DNA of 18,169 bases from Candidatus Delongbacteria bacterium (GCA_027858795.1 JAQICF010000042.1:1-18169), one strand, 5' to 3'; counted from the first letter of the stretch, positions 1-7,733 are shown. Program-made: numbers and translations. The notes: generated from the letters alone by a model not told the origin.

Positions 1-158
1 GATATATGATTTTGAGGTTAACTATATACCTAAGAAAATATTAATCTTTTACACTTTTTGCAAGAATTTATTCTGTTAATTATGACACAGTCTGCCCACG
101 CCTTCCCACATCGAATTCATTATTCGCCCAACGGTCGTCCCCTCTTTTAAAAAGAAAG

Positions 159-179
159 ATCCTGAAATAAATTCAGGAT
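159..179 (-). terminator. Possible intrinsic terminator (minus orientation)
   Basis: ATCCTGAA (159-166) pairs perfectly with TTCAGGAT (172-179) around a 5-nt loop. Read on the - strand the hairpin is followed by CTTTCTTTTT, the shape of a rho-independent terminator. On the + strand no T-run follows. No minus-strand gene is recognisable to its right, so it may be a relic or part of a repeat. Confidence 0.35.
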
Positions 180-195
180 GAGGGATTAAAAATAA

Positions 196-342
196 AAGAA
201 AAGCACCAAAAGGTCATTATTTGACACTGTGCTAATGTTATATTGCCTAAAAGACCTTGAAGGGAAAACTGGTAAGAAGATAAGTACAAAAGAGAATTAT
301 AAAGAAGTACCTGAGAAAGTAAAGAGATTGAAAGGGAAATAA
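196..342 (+). pseudogene. Short open frame, possible transposase remnant
   Basis: This frame is open from a stop at 193-195 to TAA at 340-342, with one internal ATG at 235 that would give 35 residues rich in Lys and Glu. The stretch SLFDTVLMLYCL loosely resembles the FDxVLMFK..L region near the N-terminus of IS5/IS1182-type transposases, and the following ENYKEVPEK resembles an internal segment of the same proteins. The fragment is far too short to be functional and has no good ribosome binding site. The resemblance is from memory and weak; it could be random coding potential in a promoter region. Confidence 0.15.
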
Positions 343-355
343 ATCCATATCTTTG

Positions 356-385
356 CTTGATATTATCAAGTATAAATTTTATCTT
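356..385 (+). promoter_or_regulatory. Probable purF promoter with overlapping palindrome
   Basis: TTGATA (357-362), 17 bases, then TATCTT (380-385) fit a sigma-70-like promoter, with a start near 392 and a leader of about 35 nt. The -35 lies inside the near-perfect palindrome CTTGATATTATCAAG (356-370), which has 7-bp arms around one central base. A repressor dimer bound there would block the promoter. The -10 matches only 4 of 6 consensus bases, and the regulator is unknown. Confidence 0.4.
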
Positions 386-425
386 CTTAATTGAAAAATA
401 AACCTTTAATAATAGGGATATAAAA

Positions 426-1811
426 ATGTGTGGTGTAGTCGGTGTTTTCAACTCAGAAGTAGCAGCTTTTGATACAATGCTTGGATTATTTGCAATACAG
501 AACAGAGGACAGGAAAGTTGTGGCTTGGCAGTAACTAACGGGAATCAAATAAAACTTACGCGCGGCATTGGATTGGTAAAAGATAATTTTACTGAAAAAA
601 AATTAATGAATTACCCCGGTAAAATTGCAGTTGGTCATGTAAGATATCCTACCAGGGGTACCAGTGATATTAATAATTCTCAGCCACATGTCATAGAGAC
701 TTTGGAAGGTACTATCTTTGCTTTAGCAAGTAACGGTGATATAACGAATTACAAAACTCTTACTGAAGAACTTCAAAAGAAAAAAGTAAATTTTAACAGT
801 GGAAATGATGGAGAGCTTATTCTCAGATTTATAGTATGGAATCACATTGTTAAAGGTAATTTAGTTGTTGATAGTATTAAAATGGTAATGGAAAGATTCA
901 AAGGTGTTTTTTCTACTGTTCTAATGGGTAGGGACGAGATGTGGGGATTCAGAGATCCTTATGGTGTCAGGCCTTTTTCATTTGGTAAAACAGAGACAGG
1001 ATATGCATTTTCATCAGAGTCTAAAGGGTTGGATATTCTTAGAGCTACTGATATTGAAGAAGTTAAACCCGGAGAGATAATTCATATATATGGGGATAAT
1101 CAAATTGAAAGATTTCAGCTTGATGTAGAAGAATTAAGAGTTGGAAGAAAGGGTTGTGCACATTGCGTTTTTGAGCCAGTTTATTTTTCAATGCCGGATA
1201 GTAATCAATACGGACTATCAGTTTATGAAGCAAGAAAAGCTATGGGAAAAGCATTAGCAGACAGAGATAAAGATCTAGAAATTGATGTTGTTGTAGCAGT
1301 GCCTGATTCTTCAAATGTTCAAGCTCTCGGTTATGCACAAGCTAAAAATGTTCCATTTGAAATGGCCTTAATTAGAAATCATTATGTAGGTAGAACTTTT
1401 ATCAAACCTGATCAGAGAGGAAGGGATGAGAGTGTTAAGCAAAAGTTTAACCCAGTTGTTTCAAGATTAAAAGGTAAAAGAATTGTTCTTGTTGATGATT
1501 CTATTGTAAGAGGCACTACGATGAGAAAAATCGTTGGAATGCTTAAGAATGCTGGAGTGAAGGAGATACATTTAAGAATAGCTTCTCCACCTGTAAAATT
1601 CCCTTGTTTTTATGGATTAGATACGAATAAGAATGATCTTTTAGCAAATAAAATGAATCCAGATGAAATGGTTGATTTTTTTAGAGTTGATTCTTTAAAA
1701 TATATGAAGCAGGACAACCTTTCAAAATGTGTTAATAATGATGGTGATAATTTCTGCTTTGCATGTTTTGATGGAAATTATCCTATAGAATTGGTTGATG
1801 TTTCTATTTAA
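426..1811 (+). CDS. purF: Amidophosphoribosyltransferase (glutamine PRPP amidotransferase)
   Basis: Catalyses the first step of de novo purine synthesis, making 5-phosphoribosylamine from PRPP and glutamine in the cytoplasm. The 461-residue protein has an N-terminal Ntn glutaminase domain (about 1-230), with nucleophile Cys2 directly after Met1, Arg73 in HVRYPT and the oxyanion-type Asn103-Gly104. A phosphoribosyltransferase domain follows, with the PRPP loop VLVDDSIVRGTT (354-365). Four cysteines at the positions of the B. subtilis-type [4Fe-4S] ligands are present (Cys247, Cys394, Cys444, Cys447). The start at 426 is fixed by the need for Cys2; there is no propeptide, unlike B. subtilis PurF. 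The usual HNGN and STTG motifs read SNGD and PTRG, so this is a divergent member. Its TAA overlaps the next gene's ATG. No other purine synthesis gene is in the window. Confidence 0.9.
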   Translation: MCGVVGVFNSEVAAFDTMLGLFAIQNRGQESCGLAVTNGNQIKLTRGIGLVKDNFTEKKLMNYPGKIAVGHVRYPTRGTSDINNSQPHVIETLEGTIFALASNGDITNYKTLTEELQKKKVNFNSGNDGELILRFIVWNHIVKGNLVVDSIKMVMERFKGVFSTVLMGRDEMWGFRDPYGVRPFSFGKTETGYAFSSESKGLDILRATDIEEVKPGEIIHIYGDNQIERFQLDVEELRVGRKGCAHCVFEPVYFSMPDSNQYGLSVYEARKAMGKALADRDKDLEIDVVVAVPDSSNVQALGYAQAKNVPFEMALIRNHYVGRTFIKPDQRGRDESVKQKFNPVVSRLKGKRIVLVDDSIVRGTTMRKIVGMLKNAGVKEIHLRIASPPVKFPCFYGLDTNKNDLLANKMNPDEMVDFFRVDSLKYMKQDNLSKCVNNDGDNFCFACFDGNYPIELVDVSI

Positions 1812-3076
1812 TGCTGAATAAATTTATAATATTTCTTCTTTTAATATCCGCAGTGTGTTTACCTGCGGATTTTTTAAATTATTTCAAAGAATATAGTTAT
1901 AAATTGTATAATAATGACAAAAAATTATACTTGAAGAGATCTACAGATAATAAATGGTATTTAATAACAGATATCTATTATCAGCTTTATAAGCATCGTT
2001 TAGGTGCAGACATAAATATTGATCAGGTAGAAAATGAAATTGATGAGGTTGTTGATTCTATAGAAGATGGAATAGTAAAAGAGATCACAGGTTATGAAAA
2101 AGAATTAATAATTTCAATGATGTATGGAATCAAATGTTATATAAGTTCAACTGATATTTCAATTGGGAATTTGAGTGACCTTAGAAAATCATATAAATTA
2201 TCTGAAAAAATAAAAAATAAATCAAAGAAAATAGAATCATCATTTGGGTCTGCATTAACTAATTTAGTTGTTGCAACATATTTTGAAAATAGTTTCTGGA
2301 TCAAAGATGTTTTTGGATATGAAGGTGATATTTTAGAAAGTGTACAAAATTTAAAAAAAATCTCTGGAGAGGATAATTTGTTTAAAATAGAATCAAGTTT
2401 AGCGCTTGTGGAATTTTATTCAAAATTATTATATGATCATCGTTCTTCAATAGAATATACGAAAGATCTAAATCAAAATTATCCTGAATCAAAATATTTT
2501 AAGTTCCTTTATGCAAAAGACCTTTATCAGACCGGTGAAATAGAGACAGCATACAGAATGTTTAAGAATGTTAATAGTGATATATCGAAAAATTATTATC
2601 CTTATGAATACTCCTCTCTGATATACGAGATAAAATGTTTATACTTACTTGATAAGGACTATTTGGTTATTGATCTAATAAATTATACAAAGCGAATCCA
2701 TGATGGTTATCTGCTAAAGCAGTTAGATAAATGGAAGTCCTCTCTAAAGAGAAGAAAAAAAATCATATACCAATTCGAAGAGCTTAATTTCAGAGATATT
2801 AAAGATATTTCAAAGAATGAACATGACAAGAAGATTACTTCACATGTTTTATTTGATCATGGATATTTTAAGGAGTTAGTCTCCTTAGTTAATTATAAAG
2901 AAGAGCCAGAGCTATTATTACTTTATTTTAGGGCTGCATTGATACTAGGAGAGCATAGAACTGCAAATGAGTTATTTGAAATTTTAGAATCAAAACATGA
3001 AGATTTTTTAGATGATCATCCAGACAATGGTAGAATTATAATCTTGAAGAATATTTTGGATAATAGGTTTGAATAA
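1811..3076 (+). CDS. Exported helical-repeat (TPR-like) protein of unknown function
   Basis: I do not recognise this 421-residue protein. It begins with Lys4 and a hydrophobic stretch (5-18), likely a signal peptide cleaved near LPA-D at 19/20. Cys16 lies there, but the preceding residues do not make a normal lipobox. The rest is hydrophilic, rich in Lys, Glu, Tyr and Ile, and predicted by eye to be all helical. The segment around 190-290 (YPESKYFKFLYAKDLYQTG, then AYRMF) looks like degenerate tetratricopeptide repeats, as does the C-terminal LLLYFRAALILGEHRTANELF. The start codon overlaps the purF stop (TAATG), so translation is coupled. A periplasmic or outer-membrane-associated scaffold is plausible, but no substrate or partner is evident. 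Confidence 0.75.
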   Translation: MLNKFIIFLLLISAVCLPADFLNYFKEYSYKLYNNDKKLYLKRSTDNKWYLITDIYYQLYKHRLGADINIDQVENEIDEVVDSIEDGIVKEITGYEKELIISMMYGIKCYISSTDISIGNLSDLRKSYKLSEKIKNKSKKIESSFGSALTNLVVATYFENSFWIKDVFGYEGDILESVQNLKKISGEDNLFKIESSLALVEFYSKLLYDHRSSIEYTKDLNQNYPESKYFKFLYAKDLYQTGEIETAYRMFKNVNSDISKNYYPYEYSSLIYEIKCLYLLDKDYLVIDLINYTKRIHDGYLLKQLDKWKSSLKRRKKIIYQFEELNFRDIKDISKNEHDKKITSHVLFDHGYFKELVSLVNYKEEPELLLLYFRAALILGEHRTANELFEILESKHEDFLDDHPDNGRIIILKNILDNRFE

Positions 3077-3120
3077 AATATACTGGAACTATTCAGCATG
3101 TTTTATGTTTAATAAACTTA

Positions 3121-3149
3121 TTGACTAAGGAAAGATGAACAATTATATT
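3121..3149 (+). promoter_or_regulatory. Strong sigma-70-like promoter for the MORN/TPR-moxR unit
   Basis: TTGACT (3121-3126), a 17-base spacer and TATATT (3144-3149) each match 5 of 6 consensus bases at ideal spacing. The predicted start is near 3156, leaving a leader of about 44 nt that carries the ribosome binding site ACGGAG (3186-3191), 8 bases before the ATG at 3200. Confidence 0.65.
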
Positions 3150-3159
3150 TATTCATCTT
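3132..3159 (+). promoter_or_regulatory. Inverted repeat around the -10 element, possible operator
   Basis: AAGATGAA (3132-3139) and TTCATCTT (3152-3159) are perfect inverted 8-mers separated by 12 bases that contain the -10 box. As DNA this could be an operator. As RNA the pair could form a hairpin, but no T-run follows, so a terminator of the preceding gene is less likely. Confidence 0.35.
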
Positions 3160-3199
3160 AAGAACAAGCTAGAAAATTAAAAATTACGGAGTTTTAGAA

Positions 3200-3964
3200 A
3201 TGCTTAAAAGAATTATAATTTTAGTCGTAATAATGACAATGGTATTAAGTGCTGAAATAGTGCGAAAGGGAAGAAAAGATAATTTCTCATTTTCTAAGAA
3301 TGGTGAGCAGATTGCGATAGAGAAAGTAAATGGTGTTGTGAAAACCTATTATGATAGTCTGAAAGTTATGGGTGAATATAACTATGCTATAGGTAATATG
3401 AACGGTTTACAGAAAGAATTCTTTAGAACCGGTACTGTCAAATCAGAATACAATATGACTAATGGCATTAGAACTGGTAATGGTAAAGAATATTACGATA
3501 CTGGTGAGATCGAATTTGAAAGAAATCTTGATAATAATGGGACTGGACTTGGAATAGAATATCATAAAAATGGTATGAAGAAAAGAGAACGTTTGTATAA
3601 AGATAATGTACAAGTTTATGTAAGTAAGTTGAATCATGATATCAAAGATGTAAAGTATGTGAGAACACCTGAAGAACTTTTTATGGAAGCACAAGAATTT
3701 GCTTATGTTGGAATGTATGCTCATGCTATTGAAGATTATAAACTGTTTTTAACATTATTCCCAACAAGTGAAAAAAACGCCAACGTTAAATTCTTAATTG
3801 CATTTACTTATCACAATAATTTGGACGATCTGGATAACGCAAAGAGAGAATATTTAGAATTTATTAAACAATTCCCTGAAAGTCCTTTAAAAGTTTCTGC
3901 TGAGTTTGAACTGAAAAATATTGGTAAAACTATAGAAGAAATTGAAATGTTCAAGGATTTATAG
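3200..3964 (+). CDS. Exported MORN/YwqK-like repeat protein with C-terminal TPRs
   Basis: The 254-residue product starts with a signal peptide (MLKRIIILVVIMTMVLSA, likely cut after Ala18). Residues about 44-137 hold four units of 22-24 residues of the type NG..KEYY.TG.I..E, characteristic of the YwqK/MORN-variant family. Residues about 158-228 form two helical repeats with FPTS and FPES caps, like the TPRs of YbgF or BamD. The protein should act in the periplasm or on a membrane surface; MORN-variant proteins are called antitoxin-like in databases, but no toxin is present and I do not adopt that role. A promoter and the ACGGAG site fix the start. The stop is three bases before the moxR ATG, so the two are co-expressed. 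Confidence 0.75.
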   Translation: MLKRIIILVVIMTMVLSAEIVRKGRKDNFSFSKNGEQIAIEKVNGVVKTYYDSLKVMGEYNYAIGNMNGLQKEFFRTGTVKSEYNMTNGIRTGNGKEYYDTGEIEFERNLDNNGTGLGIEYHKNGMKKRERLYKDNVQVYVSKLNHDIKDVKYVRTPEELFMEAQEFAYVGMYAHAIEDYKLFLTLFPTSEKNANVKFLIAFTYHNNLDDLDNAKREYLEFIKQFPESPLKVSAEFELKNIGKTIEEIEMFKDL

Positions 3965-3967
3965 CTG

Positions 3968-4948
3968 ATGAACGATCTCGATAGAATAAATGATTTAATA
4001 GAATCAAGAAATAAGATAATTGCAAATATTGAAAAAAAGATAATTGGGCAAAAAGACATTATTGATGGTCTTCTTATTGCAATTTTTGCAGGTGGTCATG
4101 TGATGCTTACTGGAGTTCCTGGACTCGCAAAAACATTGATGATAACTACTATCGCAAAAACTTTAGATCTGGATTTTAAAAGGATACAATTCACACCTGA
4201 TCTGATGCCTTCAGATATAATAGGTACTGAAATACTAGAGCAGAACATTTCTTCCGGAGAAAAAGAATTCCGTTTTATAAAAGGTCCTTTATTTACGAAT
4301 ATAATTTTAGCCGATGAGATCAATAGAACACCACCGAAAACTCAATCAGCTTTATTGCAAGCAATGCAAGAAAAAGAAGTAAGTGCGGGAAATGTCACTT
4401 ATTATCTTGATATGCCATTTTTTGTTATGGCTACTAGAAATCCGATTGAACAAGAGGGAACTTATCCTCTACCTGAAGCGCAGTTAGATAGATTTTTATT
4501 TAATCTTGTTATTGATTATCCTGATTATGAGAGTGAAGTGAATATCGTAAAAGAAACAACTTCAGGTGATGAATTTGAAATTGGAAAGGTTTTAAGTAAA
4601 GAAGAGATATTAGAAATTCAGGCACTTGTTAAAAGAATCCCTGTAGCAGAGAGTATAATTGAATATGCAGTTAATCTAGCAAGGAAAACAAGACCAGATC
4701 AAGAAAGTTCGCCAAAATTCACTAAAGATTCAGTTAGTTGGGGAGCTGGTCCGAGAGCTGGGCAGTTTCTAGTTATTGCAGCAAAGATTAATGCAATATT
4801 TAACGGTAGGAAATCACCTGAAAAAGAAGATGTTATAAAAGTTGCAAAACCTGTATTAAGACATCGAATAATACCTAATTTTAGAGCAGAAGCTGAAGGG
4901 ATTACTCCTGATATTATTATTGATGAAATTATTAAATCTCTAAACTAA
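3968..4948 (+). CDS. MoxR-family AAA+ ATPase
   Basis: A cytoplasmic ATPase of the MoxR group, which act as chaperone-like remodelers, usually with von Willebrand A-domain proteins. The 326 residues show Walker A GVPGLAKT (49-56), Walker B IILADE (112-117) followed by INRTPPKTQSALLQAMQ, sensor 1 ATRNP (155-159) and the family signature EQEGTYPLPEAQLDRF (161-176). The C-terminal lid has GPRAGQFL and LRHRI. The length is normal. It lies three bases after the MORN/TPR gene and is followed by another promoter, so the usual DUF58 or VWA partner genes are absent here. Its natural client may be the co-transcribed exported protein's pathway, which is inference. Confidence 0.92.
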   Translation: MNDLDRINDLIESRNKIIANIEKKIIGQKDIIDGLLIAIFAGGHVMLTGVPGLAKTLMITTIAKTLDLDFKRIQFTPDLMPSDIIGTEILEQNISSGEKEFRFIKGPLFTNIILADEINRTPPKTQSALLQAMQEKEVSAGNVTYYLDMPFFVMATRNPIEQEGTYPLPEAQLDRFLFNLVIDYPDYESEVNIVKETTSGDEFEIGKVLSKEEILEIQALVKRIPVAESIIEYAVNLARKTRPDQESSPKFTKDSVSWGAGPRAGQFLVIAAKINAIFNGRKSPEKEDVIKVAKPVLRHRIIPNFRAEAEGITPDIIIDEIIKSLN

Positions 4949-4998
4949 TTTGCCTCTTTTTATCCTCAAAATCTAATCATTCTCAACAGTTTTAAAAC

Positions 4999-5027
4999 TT
5001 GACTTTTACCACTCTCTTTAATAACTT
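4999..5027 (+). promoter_or_regulatory. Promoter for the hpt-ftsH-folP-surE unit
   Basis: TTGACT (4999-5004), 17 bases, TAACTT (5022-5027) make a reasonable sigma-70-like promoter with a start near 5034. The next in-frame start preceded by a Shine-Dalgarno-like TAGGG (5046-5050) is GTG at 5056. This argues that the TTG at 4999 is a promoter element and not the hpt start codon. Confidence 0.5.
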
Positions 5028-5055
5028 CTTTAACTTAATAATTAATAGGGTTATA

Positions 5056-5574
5056 GTGATAAAAATCAGTGATAAATATTTTGAAGATTATATCTCAGAA
5101 GAAGAAATAAAAAAAACTGTTACAAGAATTGCATCAGAGATCAACGCCGATCATACAGATTTTTCAGAATTGATCATTATAGGGGTTTTAAACGGTTCAA
5201 TACCATTTATGAATGATGTTGTTTTTAAGTTACCTGAGAGTATTACAATTGATTATGTAAAAGTATCCAGCTATGGTAATAATATAAAATCCAGTGGAAA
5301 TGTAGAACTGCTCCTGGATACAAAATTGGATACTAAGGGTAAAGACATATTGATTATTGATGATATCATAGATAGTGGTCTTACACAGAATTTCTTAAAA
5401 GACCATTTTTTGAATAAAAATGCTAGAACTGTTAAGTCTTGTTGTCTTTTCTACAAGAAAGTTAAATCAGATTATTCAGGAATTGAGATAGCTGATGATT
5501 TTATTATAGGATATGGATTAGACTACGCACAAAAAGGAAGAAATATAAATAGAGTGTTAAAGTTAGTGAAATAA
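5056..5574 (+). CDS. hpt: Hypoxanthine (guanine) phosphoribosyltransferase
   Basis: A cytoplasmic purine salvage enzyme joining PRPP with hypoxanthine or guanine. With a GTG start at 5056 the protein is 172 residues, the normal family size. It shows GVLNGSIPFMNDV (43-55) at the pyrophosphate-binding loop, VKVSSYG (68-74) in the flexible loop, the PRPP motif ILIIDDIIDSGLT (98-110) and the C-terminal FIIGYGLDYAQKGRN (149-163) that contacts the base. The reading frame extends upstream to TTG 4999, but those 19 residues are unlike the family and overlap the promoter. It is the first gene of a unit with ftsH and folP, a common bacterial order. The last eight codons belong to a tandem repeat that continues past the stop. 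Confidence 0.88.
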   Translation: MIKISDKYFEDYISEEEIKKTVTRIASEINADHTDFSELIIIGVLNGSIPFMNDVVFKLPESITIDYVKVSSYGNNIKSSGNVELLLDTKLDTKGKDILIIDDIIDSGLTQNFLKDHFLNKNARTVKSCCLFYKKVKSDYSGIEIADDFIIGYGLDYAQKGRNINRVLKLVK

Positions 5575-5630
5575 ATTGAGTATTAAAAATTAGTTAAATA
5601 AATAGAGCGTTAAAGTTAGTAAAATAAATT
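5552..5630 (+). repeat. Three tandem copies (26-27 bp) spanning the hpt 3' end
   Basis: Unit 1 (5552-5577) contains the last codons and stop of hpt, unit 2 is 5578-5604 and unit 3 is 5605-5630. Units 1 and 3 differ at only two positions by eye, and unit 2 is more diverged. All begin GAG and end near AAATAAAT. The array fills most of the 71-base gap between hpt and ftsH and looks like a local duplication that left the hpt stop intact. Confidence 0.75.
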
Positions 5631-5645
5631 GGAATAAGACAATAA

Positions 5646-7733
5646 ATGGAAGAAAATAAAAAAGAAAACAAAAAAGAAAACAATACTGAAAAAGTTCAGA
5701 ATAAATCTGAAAAAAAAGTTCAAGATAAACCCAAAAAGATCAATAAAGAAAATGAAAAGAAGATCTTGGATGAACTTAATAAAGTCAAAGATCCAAGTAT
5801 TAAAAGACCGGATGGTAAACGAGGTTTTAAATTGGAAGATGAAGGTAAGTTCTGGAAAAAAGGATCAAAGACCTTCATTATCTGGATGGTTGTAATTGCT
5901 GTAGCTTTAATTGCAATGAATTTCATGGATAAAGATTCTAAAGCTAAAGATCTTTCATATAATGATTTCAATTCATTGATCGATCAGATCAAATCAGTGA
6001 AAATTACAAATATTGGATCCAACGCTGAGATTTCAGGTGAATTTGTATCTGAGATAGAAATTCCAAAAGGTGGAACTAAGAAATATGATAAATTTAAGCT
6101 GATCATTCCATCTATTACAAAAGAAACTGCGGACCTGTTAACTACAAAAGGTATTAAGGTTGAGATGGTCAAGGAAGAATACGGAGTTTCTGATTTTCTT
6201 ATTACAATGCTCCCTTGGGTCTTATTTATTTTTCTATGGATCTACCTGATGAAAAGAATGCAAGGTGGAGGAGGAGCTCAGGGCGGTAAGGGAGTTTTTA
6301 CTTTCGGAAAAAGTAAAGCAAAGTTAGTTGATCAGGAAAAGAACCGTATAACATTTAAGGATGTTGCTGGCTCGGAAGAAGCTAAAGAAGAATTAAATGA
6401 AATTATAGATTTTCTAAAAACACCAGATAAGTTTACCAAAATAGGTGCCAAGATACCAAAAGGAGTACTTCTTACAGGCCCTCCGGGGACTGGTAAGACA
6501 TTGATGGCAAAAGCAGTAGCTGGTGAAGCTGGAGTTCCTTTTTTTACAATTTCTGGAGCTGATTTTGTGGAGATGTTCGTTGGAGTAGGTGCTTCAAGGG
6601 TTAGAGATCTGTTTTTACAGAGCAAGAAGAGTTCTCCATGTATTCTCTTTATTGATGAACTTGATGCTGTTGGAAGGCATAGAGGGACCGGTATTGGTGG
6701 TGGAAATGATGAAAGAGAGCAAACCTTGAACCAATTACTAGTAGAGATGGATGGATTCGAAACACAGGATAATGTTATTGTTATAGCAGCAACTAACAGA
6801 CCAGATGTACTTGACCCAGCTTTGTTAAGACCGGGTAGATTCGACAGACATGTAGTTGTCGATAGACCTGATGTTAAAGCCCGTGAAGAAATTTTGATAG
6901 TGCATGCAAAAAAAATAAAAACTGTTAAAGACCTTGATTTTAATATTGTAGCAAAAGGTACTCCAGGAATGTCCGGAGCAGATCTAGCAAGTCTTGTAAA
7001 TGAGGCGGCTTTATTTGCTGCAAGAAGTGGTAAAGAAGAAGTTGATTTGGACGATATCGAAAATGCTAAAGATAAAGTGATGATGGGTGTGGAGAGAAAA
7101 TCTGCAGTGATCAATCCAGAAGAGAAAAAGATCACAGCTTATCATGAAGCAGGACATGTTCTTATAGCAAAACTAACTGAAGGTAGTGATCCGGTACATA
7201 AAGTTACTATCATACCAAGGGGAAGAGCTATGGGATTAACTCACTATCTTCCAATAGAAGAAAAGCACAGCTATTCAAAAACTTATATTTATAGTAAACT
7301 ACTACATTTATTTGGAGGTAGAGTAGCCGAAGAACTTGTCTTTAATGATATTACTACAGGTGCGAGTAATGATATCGAAAGAGCTACTGATCTTGCAAGA
7401 AAAATGGTTTGTGAATGGGGAATGTCTGAGGAGATAGGGCCTATCCATTACGGTGTTAAGGATGATAATCCATTCTTGGGTAAGGAATTAACTAGAACTT
7501 CAACCATTTCAGAAGAGATCGGTAAAAAAATTGATACTGCTGTGCAGAAGATAATTTTCAGCGCTCTAGAAAAAACAAAAAAAGTTATCGGCGAAAATAG
7601 AGAATTATTGGATAAACTTGCTGTCGCTTTATTGGAGAAAGAAACTTTGTCAGGATCTGAGATAGATAATATTCTAGATATTGAATCATCAGGTATCAAA
7701 ATGTACGGAGCTGAGATAACGAGTGGAATTTAA
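5646..7733 (+). CDS. ftsH: ATP-dependent zinc metalloprotease FtsH
   Basis: A membrane-anchored hexameric AAA+ protease that degrades misfolded membrane proteins and short-lived regulators. The 695 residues have transmembrane segments at about 77-94 and 183-202, with a periplasmic domain between them. Then come Walker A GPPGTGKT (278-285), pore loop FVGVG (311-315), Walker B ILFIDE (333-338) and the second region of homology around [19 protein letters not shown] (381-399). The zinc site is HEAGH (500-504) with the third ligand Asp576 in [10 protein letters not shown]. The unusual part is residues 1-75, a cytoplasmic N-terminal extension very rich in Lys, Glu and Asn; typical FtsH starts almost at the first membrane segment. 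The ATG at 5646 has only a weak GGA upstream. The 3' end overlaps folP by 11 bases. Confidence 0.97.
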   Translation: MEENKKENKKENNTEKVQNKSEKKVQDKPKKINKENEKKILDELNKVKDPSIKRPDGKRGFKLEDEGKFWKKGSKTFIIWMVVIAVALIAMNFMDKDSKAKDLSYNDFNSLIDQIKSVKITNIGSNAEISGEFVSEIEIPKGGTKKYDKFKLIIPSITKETADLLTTKGIKVEMVKEEYGVSDFLITMLPWVLFIFLWIYLMKRMQGGGGAQGGKGVFTFGKSKAKLVDQEKNRITFKDVAGSEEAKEELNEIIDFLKTPDKFTKIGAKIPKGVLLTGPPGTGKTLMAKAVAGEAGVPFFTISGADFVEMFVGVGASRVRDLFLQSKKSSPCILFIDELDAVGRHRGTGIGGGNDEREQTLNQLLVEMDGFETQDNVIVIAATNRPDVLDPALLRPGRFDRHVVVDRPDVKAREEILIVHAKKIKTVKDLDFNIVAKGTPGMSGADLASLVNEAALFAARSGKEEVDLDDIENAKDKVMMGVERKSAVINPEEKKITAYHEAGHVLIAKLTEGSDPVHKVTIIPRGRAMGLTHYLPIEEKHSYSKTYIYSKLLHLFGGRVAEELVFNDITTGASNDIERATDLARKMVCEWGMSEEIGPIHYGVKDDNPFLGKELTRTSTISEEIGKKIDTAVQKIIFSALEKTKKVIGENRELLDKLAVALLEKETLSGSEIDNILDIESSGIKMYGAEITSGI

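Larger units (their letters stand above)
1..425. other. Non-coding leader region with GC-rich palindromic island
   Basis: I recognise no gene here. One + frame is open from base 2 to a TAA at 77-79, so the end of an upstream gene could enter the window, but 25 codons are too few to judge. Bases 86-145 are about 57% G+C by hand count in an otherwise roughly 30% region, and contain a small palindrome (CGAAT at 112-116, ATTCG at 122-126). A perfect 8-bp hairpin lies at 159-179. A short reading frame lies at 196-342 and a probable promoter for the next gene near 356-385. The GC-rich island looks like debris of a repeat or mobile element, but this is inference. Confidence 0.5.

Noticed and set aside
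1..79. C-terminus of an upstream gene in frame 2
   Set aside because: Only 25 codons are visible before the stop, with no recognisable motif; it cannot be supported from this window.
173..451. 92-residue open frame on the - strand before purF
   Set aside because: It overlaps the purF start and promoter on the opposite strand, has no good ribosome site and matches nothing recognised.
3200..3964. Toxin-antitoxin pair suggested by the YwqK-type repeats
   Set aside because: The protein carries a signal peptide and TPRs, and the neighbour is a MoxR ATPase, not a toxin.
4999..5055. N-terminal extension of hpt from TTG 4999
   Set aside because: The residues are unlike the enzyme family and the bases fit a promoter; GTG 5056 is better supported.
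5552..5630. CRISPR-like array
   Set aside because: The units are contiguous with no unique spacers and overlap a coding end, so this is a simple tandem duplication.
6332..7135. 267-residue open frame on the - strand
   Set aside because: It lies entirely antisense to the conserved ATPase part of ftsH, has a Ser/Leu-rich composition typical of a reverse-strand shadow, and no known motif.
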